Source: Actinacidiphila yeochonensis CN732 (GTDB lineage Bacteria; Actinomycetota; Actinomycetes; Streptomycetales; Streptomycetaceae). Taken from it: 64,000 bases of DNA. Both the position numbers and the translations under genes were made by a program. The stretch is taken from the NCBI RefSeq assembly GCF_000745345.1, contig NZ_JQNR01000005.1, positions 62,001 through 126,000 of the forward strand. The letters are read 5' to 3'. Below the pieces are notes generated by a model. That model was not told the DNA's origin and did not search any database. It saw only the letters and a program-made list of their open reading frames with translations. Positions 45,801 to 53,813 of the stretch are shown here, piece by piece (within the stretch, counting starts at the first letter, position 1; each line of letters starts with the position of its first letter).

Positions 45801-46060
45801 CCGGGCACGGCGGCCTGCCCGCGAGCGGGGTGACGGCCGTGGTCATGAACGTCACCGCCGTCGGTCCGACGACGGGCGGCTACGTGATCGTCTACCCGGA
45901 CGGCACCACGCGCCCGAACACCTCGAACCTCAACTTCCCGGCCAAGCAGACCATCCCGAACCTGGTGGTGGTCCCGGTGGTGGACGGGTCGGTGGCGTTC
46001 TACAACTCGGCGACGAGCGTCAACCTGCTGGCTGACATCACGGGGTACTACACCGCCTGA
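42824..46060 (+). CDS. Secreted N-acetylmuramoyl-L-alanine amidase with C-terminal repeats
   Basis: 1078 aa. TTG 42824 is chosen because GGGAGG lies 4-5 nt upstream and it begins a perfect signal peptide (basic 'HSRRR', Ala/Val core, 'VAQAAPAG'); ATG 42689 in frame would precede that peptide with Lys/Thr/Glu-rich repeats. Residues ~50-250 resemble a helical lysozyme/Rpf-like cell-wall domain ('VPEGVLLAVAYHQSLWD'). Amidase_2/PGRP catalytic region from ~332: 'KYIVIHDTEGSYSG', 'TPHYIVRSSDGLVTQLV', 'WHAGNYYVN', 'SIGIEHEG', 'IIGHDDVPSP'. An SH3-like part with 'YLRTSPSATAALIGD' follows. Three ~125-residue repeats come last, each starting '(V/T)GPTRIMDTRNGTG' (residues ~712, 838, 963). It cuts the muramic acid-peptide bond; the repeats probably bind wall polymer. 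Confidence 0.93.
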   Translation: MHSRRRVPEHAGTHRRWAAAVAAVAAGALSLGGVAQAAPAGGGGAAGRAESGADAHQALQQDFAAAAKEFHVPEGVLLAVAYHQSLWDTHGGKPSTTGNYNVMGLTHVDAAALAAAAPETDERGLGGTSTGTAARAAKAGSTSTGGTGDTAAYRTLDAAAELIGRSQAQLRGDAAQSVRGGAALLARYEKQLAGSLPADPGAWYAAVARFSQSTDAQGAAQYADRVYATLKAGAARVTDDGQQVTLAAEPAVVPQTATVEELKLPSATAEAQAETAAGGTAATPAATPAPECPSGLTCNFVPAAYKQNSATDKSKYGNYDIANRPADGDAIKYIVIHDTEGSYSGSLALFQDPTKLATPHYIVRSSDGLVTQLVQTKNVAWHAGNYYVNAHSIGIEHEGVAVDGASWYSESMYESSAALVRYLAAKFNVPLDRQHIIGHDDVPSPQTAQLTAMHWDPGPFWNWSHYMDLLGATPGGGGTPIVGGEVTIDPPFTSANEPALTGCSSGTCSAQPASFVYLRTSPSATAALIGDSVMAGLKVANGSTQAADVTDKAVAGESFVVAGVQGDWTAIWYGGQKAWFYNPGGVNAVANGNTARHVVTPAGGSAVQVYGRAYPEASAYPSVIADVATEDTQVVAPLGYTIPAGQSYVADDPVTSDYYYAKNIDQSAPGDQTRVVGTTVYYPIRYNHRLGFVKAADVTVGSAAVPPAGTFTPVGPTRIMDTRNGTGVAKAAVGAGKSVVLQVAGKGGVPSSGVTGVVMNVTAVGPTAAGHVDVYPDGSPAPITSNLNFPAGRTIANLVVVPVTDGKVDLRNALGSVNLLADVVGYYTASDAGSRFDPVGPTRIMDTRNGTGVAKAPVRAGTSVALQVTGGSTGIPASGVKAVVMNVTAVRPTTGGYLSVYPDGSARPATSSINFVSGTTIPNLVVVPVVDGKVDFYNSAGSVDVLADVTGYYAATGSVFHSTGPTRIMDTRNGTGGLKGAVAAGKTVTLKVAGHGGLPASGVTAVVMNVTAVGPTTGGYVIVYPDGTTRPNTSNLNFPAKQTIPNLVVVPVVDGSVAFYNSATSVNLLADITGYYTA

Positions 46061-46100
46061 CCTATAGGGGCCTGTTCCCGCCCGACCTATAGAGCACGTT

Positions 46101-46131
46101 CCCGCCTGGCGTCCTAGGGAGGCCAGGCGGG
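46101..46131 (+). terminator. First hairpin after the amidase gene
   Basis: CCCGCCTGGC (46101-46110) pairs with GCCAGGCGGG (46122-46131), loop of 11 nt. It is preceded by two 'gacctatag' copies (46060-46068 and 46084-46092). Confidence 0.7.
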
Positions 46132-46154
46132 GACGCGCTCAGGGAAGCGGGCAC

Positions 46155-46190
46155 GAAGGCGCCCGGCCGGGGAACCGGCCGGGCGCCTTC
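46155..46190. terminator. Bidirectional hairpin between amidase and FtsX-type permease
   Basis: GAAGGCGCCCGGCCGG (46155-46170) pairs perfectly with CCGGCCGGGCGCCTTC (46175-46190) around a GGAA tetraloop. The genes on either side converge, so it can serve both. Confidence 0.85.
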
Positions 46191-46218
46191 GCTGTGCGCG
46201 GACACCGTGTCCGGGCTG

Positions 46219-48786
46219 TCAGTCCGTGGCGATCGCGTTGAGGACGTTCATCCGTGCCGCCCGGAAGGCCGGCAGGACGGCGGCCAGCAGGCCCACCACG
46301 GCGGAGGCGACGAAGACGGTGGCGATCGTCGTCCACGGTATGCGCAGGATGCCCAGGCCCGAGGAGGCCAGCACGTGCTGGGCGGTGGAGCCCCAGCTCA
46401 GGCCGAGCCCCAGGCCGACCAGCGCGCCGAAGAGGGCGATGACCACCGACTCCAGCCGGATCATCCGGCGCATCTGGCGGCGGGAGGTGCCGATGGCCCG
46501 CATCAGGCCGATCTCCCGGGTCCGCTCGACCACCGACAGCGCCAGGGTGTTGACCACGCCGAGCACCGCCACGATGATCGCCAGCGCCAGCAGCGCGTAG
46601 ATCATGTAGAGCAGCTGGTCGACCTCGCCCTTGATCAGGCTCTTGTAGTCGGCCTGGTCGCGGACGTCGATCTGCGGGTAGTCGTGGGTGACCGCCTTGA
46701 GGGAGGCGTACGCCTCCTTCTCCTTGCCGTGGACGGCGACGCCGAAGACCATGAAGTCGTGCGGCATCGCCGTGGCGGGCAGGTAGCGGCGGGCCGTGTC
46801 GATGTCGGTGAACAGGGTGCCGTTCTCGATGGTGGAGTCGTCGCTGGTGATCGCGGCGAGCCGCAGCGAGGCCGTACGGCCGCCGACGAACGCGACCTTG
46901 AGCCGGTCGCCGAGCTTCAGGTGGTTGTCCTCGGCGAACTTCTGCGGCACGGACATCGCGTCCCTGCCGTAGGCGTCCGACAGCTTGCCGGCGGTGGTGT
47001 CCAGCCGCACGTCGTCGGCGTAGGTGGCCTGGGCGGCGCTGATGTCGTCCTTGACCTGCTTGCCGGACGGGGTGGTGATGACCGTGTTGACGATCGTGTA
47101 GTCGGTGAAGTGGGCGATGTCCTTGGCGGACTTGACGGCCTTCTCCGCGGCCGGGGTGAGCGGCATGCTCCCGCTGCTGCCGGTCTGGATGATGAAGTCG
47201 GCGCCGACGGACTTGTCGAGCTGGTCGCTGGCGGAGGCCACCATGGACGAGCCGACCACCGACATACCGGCCACCAGCGCCAGTCCGATCATCAGCGCGG
47301 AGGCGGTCGCACCGGTCCGGCGGGGGTTGCGCAGGGCGTTGCGCTCGGCGAGCCGGCCCATCGGCCCGAAGAACCGCAGGCTGACCGCGCTGACCGCGCG
47401 GACCACCACCCTCGCCAGCAGCGGGCCGACGATCACGAAGCCGACCAGGGTGAGCAGGACGCCCAGGCCCAGCAGGCTGCCGCCCGAGGACGCCCGGTCC
47501 GCCTGGGCGGCGCCCACCAGCGCCGCCGCGCCGGCGGCGCAGACCAGTACGCCCAGCACGGTGCGGACCAGGCCCGTGCGGCCGTCGGCGGTGGTGCCGG
47601 CGTCGCGCAGCGCGGCCATCGGGGAGATCCTCCCGGCCCGCCGGGCGGGGATGTAGGCCGACAGGACGGTGACCAGCACGCCGACGGCCAGACCGACCAC
47701 CGGGGTGGTCGCCTTGACGGTCAGCTGGGAGGCGTCCAGGTGCATGCCGGCCTTGCCCATGAGCTTCATCAGGCCGACGGCCAGTCCGATGCCGCCGCCG
47801 ATGCCGGCGACCGAGCCGACCGTGCCGAGCATGACCGCCTCGATCAGCACCGAGCGGTTGACCTGGCGGCGGCTGGCGCCCAGCGCCCGCATCAGGCCGA
47901 TCTCCCGGGTGCGCTGGGCGACCAGCATGGAGAAGGTGTTGACGATCAGGAAGACGCCCACCAGGACGGCGATCCCCGCGAAGCCGAGCATCGCGTACTT
48001 CAGGAAGCCGAGGAAGCCGACCTCGTCCTTGTCCTTCTTGGTGGTCTCGGCCGCCGTGTCCACGGTGTAGCCGTGGCCGACGGCCGCCGTGACGTTCTCC
48101 TTGAGCTGCCGGTCCGTCACCCCCTTGGCGGCGGTCAGGCCGTAGCCGGTGTAGGCGTCGGTGGTGCCCAGCAGCCGGCGCTGCGCGGTGGTCGTGTCGA
48201 TGTAGACGACGGCCGCGCCGGGGTTGGTGGACCTGAAGGTGACGATGCCGGTGAGGGTGACCCGGAAGTCGCCCGGCTCCGCGATGACCCGCAGCGTGTC
48301 GCCGATCCTGAGGTGCTTGGCCTTGGCGGTGTCGGCGTCGACGACCGCGTCGGCGGGCCCCTGCGGCAGGTGGCCGGAGGACAGGCGCACCGCCTTGGTC
48401 TCCGTGGAGTCCCAGTTGCTGACGATGGTCGGCGCGCCCGTGGAGGCGCCGATGCTGTCGTTGTGCGCGTCGGCGACGGTGACGTCCTCGCTGGTGACGT
48501 CCGGCACCGAGGCGGCGACGTCGCCGACCCGGGCCAGCCGGTGCTGGAGCGAGGCCGGCACGGTCTGCGGCAGACCGGTGGCCTGGCGGTCCTTGACCTC
48601 CTTGGCGCTCACCGTCACGTCGGAGGCGGTGGAGCCGAAGAGCCGGTCGAAGGTCGAGGTCATGGTGTCGGTGAACACCAGGGTGCCGCAGATGAAGCCG
48701 ACGGACAGCAGGACGGCGACGCCCGACAGGGCCATGCGGCCCTTGTGCGCGAAGAAGTTGCGCACCGAGGTCCTGAGGACGGTCAC
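46219..48786 (-). CDS. ABC transporter permease, MacB/FtsX type
   Basis: 855 aa. GTG start overlaps the ATPase gene's stop by 4 bases (GTGA). It has duplicated FtsX architecture: a TM helix near residues 18-38, an extracytoplasmic MacB-like core (~40-250), three TM helices with 'FSMLVAQRTREIGLMRALGA' (~285-305), further helices around 350-490, then a second set beginning 'LAERNALRNPRRTGATASA', another extracytoplasmic domain and a final three-helix bundle with 'LALSVVERTREIGLMRAIG'. Such proteins act as mechanotransmitters that extrude or release lipoproteins, peptides or antibiotics at the membrane surface rather than moving solutes through a channel. The substrate is unknown. The region ends in a strong shared terminator. 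Confidence 0.93.
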   Translation of the reverse strand: MTVLRTSVRNFFAHKGRMALSGVAVLLSVGFICGTLVFTDTMTSTFDRLFGSTASDVTVSAKEVKDRQATGLPQTVPASLQHRLARVGDVAASVPDVTSEDVTVADAHNDSIGASTGAPTIVSNWDSTETKAVRLSSGHLPQGPADAVVDADTAKAKHLRIGDTLRVIAEPGDFRVTLTGIVTFRSTNPGAAVVYIDTTTAQRRLLGTTDAYTGYGLTAAKGVTDRQLKENVTAAVGHGYTVDTAAETTKKDKDEVGFLGFLKYAMLGFAGIAVLVGVFLIVNTFSMLVAQRTREIGLMRALGASRRQVNRSVLIEAVMLGTVGSVAGIGGGIGLAVGLMKLMGKAGMHLDASQLTVKATTPVVGLAVGVLVTVLSAYIPARRAGRISPMAALRDAGTTADGRTGLVRTVLGVLVCAAGAAALVGAAQADRASSGGSLLGLGVLLTLVGFVIVGPLLARVVVRAVSAVSLRFFGPMGRLAERNALRNPRRTGATASALMIGLALVAGMSVVGSSMVASASDQLDKSVGADFIIQTGSSGSMPLTPAAEKAVKSAKDIAHFTDYTIVNTVITTPSGKQVKDDISAAQATYADDVRLDTTAGKLSDAYGRDAMSVPQKFAEDNHLKLGDRLKVAFVGGRTASLRLAAITSDDSTIENGTLFTDIDTARRYLPATAMPHDFMVFGVAVHGKEKEAYASLKAVTHDYPQIDVRDQADYKSLIKGEVDQLLYMIYALLALAIIVAVLGVVNTLALSVVERTREIGLMRAIGTSRRQMRRMIRLESVVIALFGALVGLGLGLSWGSTAQHVLASSGLGILRIPWTTIATVFVASAVVGLLAAVLPAFRAARMNVLNAIATD

Positions 48787-49571
48787 GAGGTCCTCCCGCG
48801 GCCGTCGAAGGACTTCATGCGCTCCAGGACGGTCGCGGCCGTGGGGTCGGCCATGTCGTCGACGATCCGGCCGTCGGCGAGGTACAGCACGCGGTCCGCG
48901 TAGGAGGCGGCGACCGGGTCGTGGGTGACCATGACGATGGTCTGGCCGAGTTCGTCCACCGAGCGGCGCAGGAAGCCCAGCACCTCGGCGCCGGCCCGCG
49001 AGTCGAGGTTGCCGGTCGGCTCGTCGCCGAAGATGATCTCGGGCCGGGCGGCCAGCGCCCGGGCGACGGCCACCCGCTGCTGCTGGCCGCCGGAGAGCTG
49101 GCTGGGACGGTGCTTGAGCCGGCCGCCGAGGCCGACGGTCTCCACCACCCGGTCCATCCAGTCCCGGTCGACCCTCCGGCCGGCGATGTCCATGGGCAGC
49201 GTGATGTTCTCCGCCGCGTTGAGCGTCGGGAGCAGGTTGAAGGACTGGAAGATGAAGCCGATCTTGTCCCGGCGCAACCGGGTCAGCCTCTTCTCCTTCA
49301 GCCCGGTGATCATTGTCCCGCCGATCCAGATGGAGCCCTCGGTGACGGTGTCGAGCCCTGCCAGGCAGTGCATCAGCGTGGACTTGCCGGACCCCGAGGG
49401 GCCCATGATCGCGGTGAACCGGCCGCGGACGATGTCGACGTCCACCGCGTCGAGCGCGACCACCCGCGTCTCGCCGGCGCCGTACGCCTTGGTCACCGAG
49501 CGGCCGGCTGCGGCTACGGCCGAACGTTCTCCGCTGCCCCCGGCTGTGGGAACCGTCATAGCCGTCGTCAC
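48783..49571 (-). CDS. ABC transporter ATP-binding protein (MacB/LolD type)
   Basis: 262 aa from GTG 49571, chosen for GGGAG 6 nt upstream; ATG 49559 in frame is an alternative. Walker A 'MGPSGSGKST' (56-65), Q-loop 'GFIFQSFNLLPTLNAAENI', ABC signature 'LSGGQQQRVAVARAL', Walker B 'IIFGDEPTGNLDS' and H-loop 'MVTHDP'. 'NLLPTLNAAEN' and 'EPTGNLDSRAG' are hallmarks of the LolD/MacB subfamily that powers FtsX-type permeases. It forms a translationally coupled operon with the permease. The upstream 700 bp hold no gene. Confidence 0.95.
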   Translation of the reverse strand: MTTAMTVPTAGGSGERSAVAAAGRSVTKAYGAGETRVVALDAVDVDIVRGRFTAIMGPSGSGKSTLMHCLAGLDTVTEGSIWIGGTMITGLKEKRLTRLRRDKIGFIFQSFNLLPTLNAAENITLPMDIAGRRVDRDWMDRVVETVGLGGRLKHRPSQLSGGQQQRVAVARALAARPEIIFGDEPTGNLDSRAGAEVLGFLRRSVDELGQTIVMVTHDPVAASYADRVLYLADGRIVDDMADPTAATVLERMKSFDGRGRTS

Positions 49572-50276
49572 TTCGTCTCCCGTTGTGGTGGTGTCAGTGG
49601 TCGTGTCAGTGCTGGCGCGCCCTGCGGCGCTTCGGTGCGGGCCCGCGTGCCGTGCCGGCCTGCCTGCGTGCTCATCAGCCTGCCGGTCCGGCGGCTGCCG
49701 GACGATGGGGGCGTTCTCCGTCTTCGAGGGGGGTTTTCCCCACCCTCCGACGTGACGCCTGTCCCACCACACGACCGTAGGTTCGGCGCGGCGACCGAAC
49801 GTCATCCGCCGGTACGAACCGGGGCATGACGAAAGTGGGTGGCGCCCCTTAGGGGTCCGTGAGGCCGGGCGGAGCCACACGTCAGGGGCGTACTCGGGGG
49901 AGCGCGCGGCTGCCGTGGAGGGATCGGCGCCGGGTCGTCCGGACGGCGTAGGGGGGCGGCGGGGCGACCCGCCGCCGACAGCCCGTCAGGCGCGGGACCG
50001 CAGGACGGCGACACCGGCGTCGAGGGCGGCCTCCAGGCGGGTCGACCGCCCGGGCCGGAGAAGGATCGACACGTCGGTCGGCCTGGATCCGGCGCCCCTG
50101 GCCCGCCGGGCCACCGGCTGCGCTGGGGTCTTCACGGCAGCGGCCGGCTGCGGCACCGGGGCCTTCACGGGCCCCTGAGGGGCCGTCACCGAGACCTCAG
50201 GGGCCGTCGGCCCGGGGCCCGCGGGCGCGAGGGGCCGCAGAGGGAGTCGAGGTCGGCACACCCGGGCGCCGTGGTC
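49572..50276. other. Gene-free divergent-to-convergent gap
   Basis: Promoter region of the ABC operon on the left; on the right the 3' flank of the SUKH-3 gene with its hairpin. The ORFs within are low-complexity. I see no operator with confidence. Confidence 0.4.
50170..50205 (-). terminator. Hairpin after the SUKH-3 gene
   Basis: GGCCCCTGAGG (50170-50180) pairs with CCTCAGGGGCC (50195-50205), an 11-bp perfect stem with a 14-nt loop, ~70 bp past the stop on the minus strand. Confidence 0.7.
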
Positions 50277-50774
50277 TCAGCCGAGGGTGAGCCGCACCAT
50301 CCGGCCGCCGCCGACCAGGACCGTCAGGGCGTGGTCGATGTCCGAGCCGGCGTACCAGTCGCCGGTGTGGTCGACGGCGTAGACGCGGCCCTCGGCGTCG
50401 ATGGCGAGCAGCGCCCCGGTGCCGGGCTCCTCACCCAGCGGGCTGATCTCGGTCTCCAGGGCGCGCCCCAGGTCGCCGAACGTGCGCGCCAGATGCAGAC
50501 CGCGCAGCGGATCGACCACCACCCCGCCGGGGGCGACCAGCCGCCCCGGCCCGGTGGCCGGCGGGATCTCCAGGCCGCCGAACTCCGCCCACGCCTCGAC
50601 CGCCGCGGGGAACACCGCGTGCCGGTGGCCACCGGGCGAGACATGGGCGCGCAGCCCGTCCGCCCACTCCTCGGCCAGCTTGATGTCCCAGCGGCCGGGC
50701 CGCCAGCCGGCCTCCCGCAGGGCCGCGTCGACACCGGCGGGGAACCGTGTGCTCGCCGCCATCCCCGCGCTCAC
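50277..50774 (-). CDS. SUKH-3 domain immunity-type protein
   Basis: 165 aa. GTG start overlaps the deaminase stop by 4 bases (GTGA). The whole protein matches the SUKH-3 pattern as I know it: 'AGVDAALREAGWRPGRWD', 'FGGLEIPPATGPGRLVAPG', 'LGRALETEISPLGEEPGTG', 'LLAIDAEGRVYAVDHTGDW', 'YAGSDIDHALTVLVGGG'. SUKH proteins (related to Smi1/Knr4) were proposed as immunity proteins neutralising nuclease and deaminase toxins; the pairing with a YwqJ-type deaminase in one coupled operon fits that exactly. It has no signal peptide, so it acts in the cytoplasm. Here the immunity gene follows the toxin-like gene, as in typical toxin-immunity pairs. Confidence 0.9.
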   Translation of the reverse strand: MSAGMAASTRFPAGVDAALREAGWRPGRWDIKLAEEWADGLRAHVSPGGHRHAVFPAAVEAWAEFGGLEIPPATGPGRLVAPGGVVVDPLRGLHLARTFGDLGRALETEISPLGEEPGTGALLAIDAEGRVYAVDHTGDWYAGSDIDHALTVLVGGGRMVRLTLG

Positions 50775-51280
50775 GCGCGCTCCGTGCCCGGGTCGAACGG
50801 ACGCACCCCGAAGTGCGCGAGCAGTGAGGCGCAGGAGCGGCAGGGCGGCGCGTAGGAGCCGTGCGCGGGGTCGCCGTCCTCGCGTATCCGCCGGGCGGTC
50901 AGCCTGGCCCCGCGCAGCGCCTTGCGGGCCTCGCTCTGGGTGAGCGGCCGGCGGGAGGCGCGCTTGCCGCGCGTCGCCTCCACCGCGGCCAGGTGGCGCG
51001 AGAGCAGAACCGGTTCCGGACAGCGCCCGGCGAACCGCTCGCGCTGGCCCACCGGGAGCGCGTCCAGGAACTCCTGGACGATGGCGTGCAGGACGGGCGG
51101 TTGCTCGCCCTTGGCACCCGTGCAGGTGAGCACCTCGTCACGGACGGACAGGGCGGCGGCCACCGCGGGCAGGATGCCGTCCCTGCGGTGGCGCAGCACC
51201 GGTGGCCCGAGCGGGTCGGCGACCGCGCTCCAGCTCAGGCGCGGGTCCGAGGCGCCCGCCCTCTGTAGGTGAGTTGTCAT
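50771..51280 (-). CDS. YwqJ-type putative deaminase
   Basis: 169 aa. ATG start with AGGAGAG directly upstream. The deaminase-superfamily zinc site is visible: 'GRCPEPVLLSRHL' (C87-P-E89; C-x-E variant of the usual H/C-A-E) and 'PPCRSCASLLAHFGVRP' (C147, C150). The rest fits YwqJ-like deaminases ('GILPAVAAALSVRDEVLT' with 'LHAIVQEFLDALP'). In polymorphic toxins such domains are C-terminal warheads that deaminate bases in nucleic acids or nucleotides. This copy stands alone, without leader, LXG, PT-VENN or other export module. It is followed at once by its SUKH-3 partner. The substrate is unknown. Confidence 0.85.
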   Translation of the reverse strand: MTTHLQRAGASDPRLSWSAVADPLGPPVLRHRRDGILPAVAAALSVRDEVLTCTGAKGEQPPVLHAIVQEFLDALPVGQRERFAGRCPEPVLLSRHLAAVEATRGKRASRRPLTQSEARKALRGARLTARRIREDGDPAHGSYAPPCRSCASLLAHFGVRPFDPGTERA

Positions 51281-51926
51281 CTCTCCTGATCGTCCCTCCG
51301 TCCGCCGAGGCCGGCGGTCACTCCCCCGTCATGCCGGATCAGATTGCCAAACCCGGCGTCGGATGGGGAAGCGGGACGCGGCGCGGCGGGCCCTGTGTGT
51401 GGGCCTTGTCACCGTCCTGTGACGGCCAGACGTACACATGGACACGCTGAGCGCACAGGTGTACGCACTCCGGTAGAACGGTTCCGGCCACGCACCGGCT
51501 GCCGGGGGCGGGGCGCCAAGCACCGGACGGCGCCTCCTGGGGACCGGCGTTCGGCCGGAAGGGGCACAGGAGAAGGGGCACAGGAGGAGGCACCGGAAGG
51601 CACCGGCAGAGGCACCGGTGGTCGGGAGCCCCGCAAGGACGACGGCTTCAACCGGCCCCAGGGCCCTGGTCACCGGCGACGACGTACCGGGCCGGGGTGG
51701 CCCGGACGGCCGCCCGCCACGGACGGCGCGGCGCGGGACCGGTCCTGTGCGCGGTGCGCCGCAGGAGGCGGACCGGGCCCCACCGCCCCACGGGTGCCGT
51801 AGAGTCGCGCGGCAACGGGCGGCCGTCCGCGTGGGCCGTACGGGCCGCGCCGCGTCAGGAGCGGCCCGACAGGCGCCGGACGTCCGCCGGGCCGGGCCCG
51901 CTCACGGACAACAGGGGTGCGTACAG
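51281..51926. other. Gene-free divergent region of the deaminase/lipoprotein pair
   Basis: It has a spaced inverted repeat CGTACAC (51430-51436) / GTGTACG (51458-51464), a TCAC/GTGA palindrome at ~51407-51422, and -10-like TAGAAC (51473-51478) and TAGAGT (51800-51805). The right-hand part has short 'ggcaccgg' repeats (51580-51620). It probably carries promoters for both directions. Confidence 0.4.
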
Positions 51927-52634
51927 ATGCGGATACGTGCAGGCAGCCGCCTACTCGCCGGTAACCGGGGAGCGTTGGCCACGTCCCTGGTCCTGCTGCC
52001 GGCCCTGGCGCTGACCGCGGCCTGCGGCGCCAAGAAGCCGGACACCCCGGCCCAGCGGCTGGTCCACGCGATGCTGGGCTCCAAGGACGTGCCGCAGGTG
52101 AAGGCGGTCCCCTCCACCGCCTCCAACCAGTTGCTCGGCGACGCGCAGAAGGCCGACAAGGCCGAGTGCCAGCCGATGGCCGACCAGTGGAGCACCAAAC
52201 CGTCCCGCCACACCCCGCAGGTCTACACAGGCGGCGTCCTCACCGACACCGCGGCGACGGACCCCAACGCCAAGGAGATCACCCTGGAGGTCCTGGCCAC
52301 CTACAAGCCCGGCGAGGCCCGCCAGGTGCTCGACGCCCTCACCTCGGCGCTGCGCGCCTGCCACGGCTACACGACGGTACGCAACGGCACCACCACCCAC
52401 TTCACCGTCGTCGCGCACCCGGCGTCCGGCGCGCCGCTGGGCGACCAGCAGGTGTCGTACTCCGTCACCGACCCGGCGCTGGGCGCCCAGGGCACGGTGC
52501 TGGTCACGGTGGTGAGGGTCGGCGACAGCACCGCCGCGTACGAGACGGTGCGCGCCGACCACAGGACCGCCGTGCTGCGTCCCGCGATCCCGTTGAAGCA
52601 GAGCGCGAAGCTGCGCGAGCAGGAGTCGCGCTGA
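51927..52634 (+). CDS. Secreted lipoprotein, unknown function
   Basis: 235 aa from ATG 51927 (no strong Shine-Dalgarno). Lipobox 'ALTAAC' with lipidated C33. The mature protein is alternating helix/strand with two further Cys ('KAECQPMADQW', 'ALRACHGYTTV') likely bridged. The C-terminal half, 'EARQVLDALTSALRACHG' with 'HFTVVAHPASGAPLGDQQ' and 'GTVLVTVVRVGDSTAAYE', resembles the sensor/PknH-like extracellular fold found in actinobacterial lipoproteins. It is the only exported product next to the deaminase/SUKH genes and is co-oriented with the WHH-SUKH gene 160 bp downstream. Confidence 0.85.
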   Translation: MRIRAGSRLLAGNRGALATSLVLLPALALTAACGAKKPDTPAQRLVHAMLGSKDVPQVKAVPSTASNQLLGDAQKADKAECQPMADQWSTKPSRHTPQVYTGGVLTDTAATDPNAKEITLEVLATYKPGEARQVLDALTSALRACHGYTTVRNGTTTHFTVVAHPASGAPLGDQQVSYSVTDPALGAQGTVLVTVVRVGDSTAAYETVRADHRTAVLRPAIPLKQSAKLREQESR

Positions 52635-52794
52635 CGAACCGTCGCCATCCGGGCGGCCCCGAGGCCCCCCGCCCGGCCGGGACCGCGACGGGTGCGCACG
52701 GGTTGTCCACAGGGTCGGACCGGGCCGTTCTTGAGCCGTGCCGGACCCCCTAGGCTGTGGTTCGTCAGCTCGCACGCAGCAGGGGGCAACCGCC

Positions 52795-53805
52795 ATGACG
52801 ACAGGCCCGCAGGGGTTGGGAGCACCTCCGGGACCCGCGGCCTCGGGGCATCCCGTGCCGCCCAACGCCGCCTACGCCGGACAGGTCGTGCACTTCCCCG
52901 ACCCGGTGCGCGCCGCCCGCCATCCCCGCGGCGTGTGGGTGGACGAGGACGGCTACCCCGACTTCTCCCCGTACGCCCGCGCGGCGGCGGAGATCGCCGA
53001 TCCCCCCGAGGGCTTCGGGGTGGACGAGCTGCGGCTGACGGACTACGTGTCGGCGAACGCCGCCCTGCACGCCTCCGGCCACGAGTTGTGGGGGAGCCTG
53101 CCGCCGGTGGCCACCCCGCACGGCTGGACCTGGCACCACGTGCGCGGCGGACGCCGGCTGGAGCTGATCCCGGTCGAGGTGAAGGCGCTGCTGCGGCACC
53201 ACGGCGGCCTCGCCACCTCCAGCGCCGACCACGCCAAGCGCGGCACCCGCCCCCTCCAGGAGACCCACCCGGTCCACTTCGGCCTGCCCAAGGACCCGGT
53301 GGCCGTCACCGAGCGCCAGGTGCAGGAGGTGGAGGAGGAGCTGGGCTACCGGCTGCCGGACTCCTACCGCACCTTCCTCAAGGCGGCGGGCGGCTGCGCG
53401 CCCAAGGGCGTCGCGCTCGACCCCCGGTTGGGGCTGCTGGTCGACCAGCCCTTCTTCACCGTCCGCGAGGACGCCGCGGTCAACGACCTCGTGTACGTCA
53501 ACAAGTGCCTGCGCGACCACCTCACCAAGGACTACCTCGCGATCGGCTACGTGCAGGGCGGTCTCCTCGCGGTCAAGGCCCGCGGGCCGGAGCGGGGTTC
53601 GGTCTGGTTCTGCGCCTACGACGACGTCCGCGACGACGACCGCCGGGCGACACCCGCCGACCGGGTGGCGGAACTGCTGCTGCCGTGCGGCGAGTCGTTC
53701 GACGCGTTCCTGCTCCGCCTGGCCGGCAGCCCGCCCGAGCTGGAGACGGTGGCGAACCTGATGGTGGACGGCGGCTTCGCCGCCGCCGTCCCGGTGGAGG
53801 GGTGA
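52795..53805 (+). CDS. WHH-nuclease-like plus SMI1/KNR4 (SUKH) fusion protein
   Basis: 336 aa, ATG 52795. Residues 1-100: a Pro/Gly-rich start, then 'WVDEDGYPDFSPYARAA' and 'GFGVDELRLTDYVSANAAL', the usual lead-in to HNH/EndoVII-type toxin domains. Residues 105-140 hold the WHH motif 'GWTWHHVRGGRRLELIPVEV' (W113 H114 H115) and 'ALLRHHGG' (135-138). The site normally filled by a third His is Lys (K130). Residues ~170-330 are a SUKH-1/SMI1 domain: 'VTERQVQEVEEELGYRLP', 'YRTFLKAAGG', 'LLVDQPFFTV', 'FDAFLLRLAG'. Nuclease toxin and immunity fold are thus on one chain. No signal peptide. It is 8 bp before the next gene; the two are likely one operon. Confidence 0.82.
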   Translation: MTTGPQGLGAPPGPAASGHPVPPNAAYAGQVVHFPDPVRAARHPRGVWVDEDGYPDFSPYARAAAEIADPPEGFGVDELRLTDYVSANAALHASGHELWGSLPPVATPHGWTWHHVRGGRRLELIPVEVKALLRHHGGLATSSADHAKRGTRPLQETHPVHFGLPKDPVAVTERQVQEVEEELGYRLPDSYRTFLKAAGGCAPKGVALDPRLGLLVDQPFFTVREDAAVNDLVYVNKCLRDHLTKDYLAIGYVQGGLLAVKARGPERGSVWFCAYDDVRDDDRRATPADRVAELLLPCGESFDAFLLRLAGSPPELETVANLMVDGGFAAAVPVEG

Positions 53806-53813
53806 GGCGGCCG

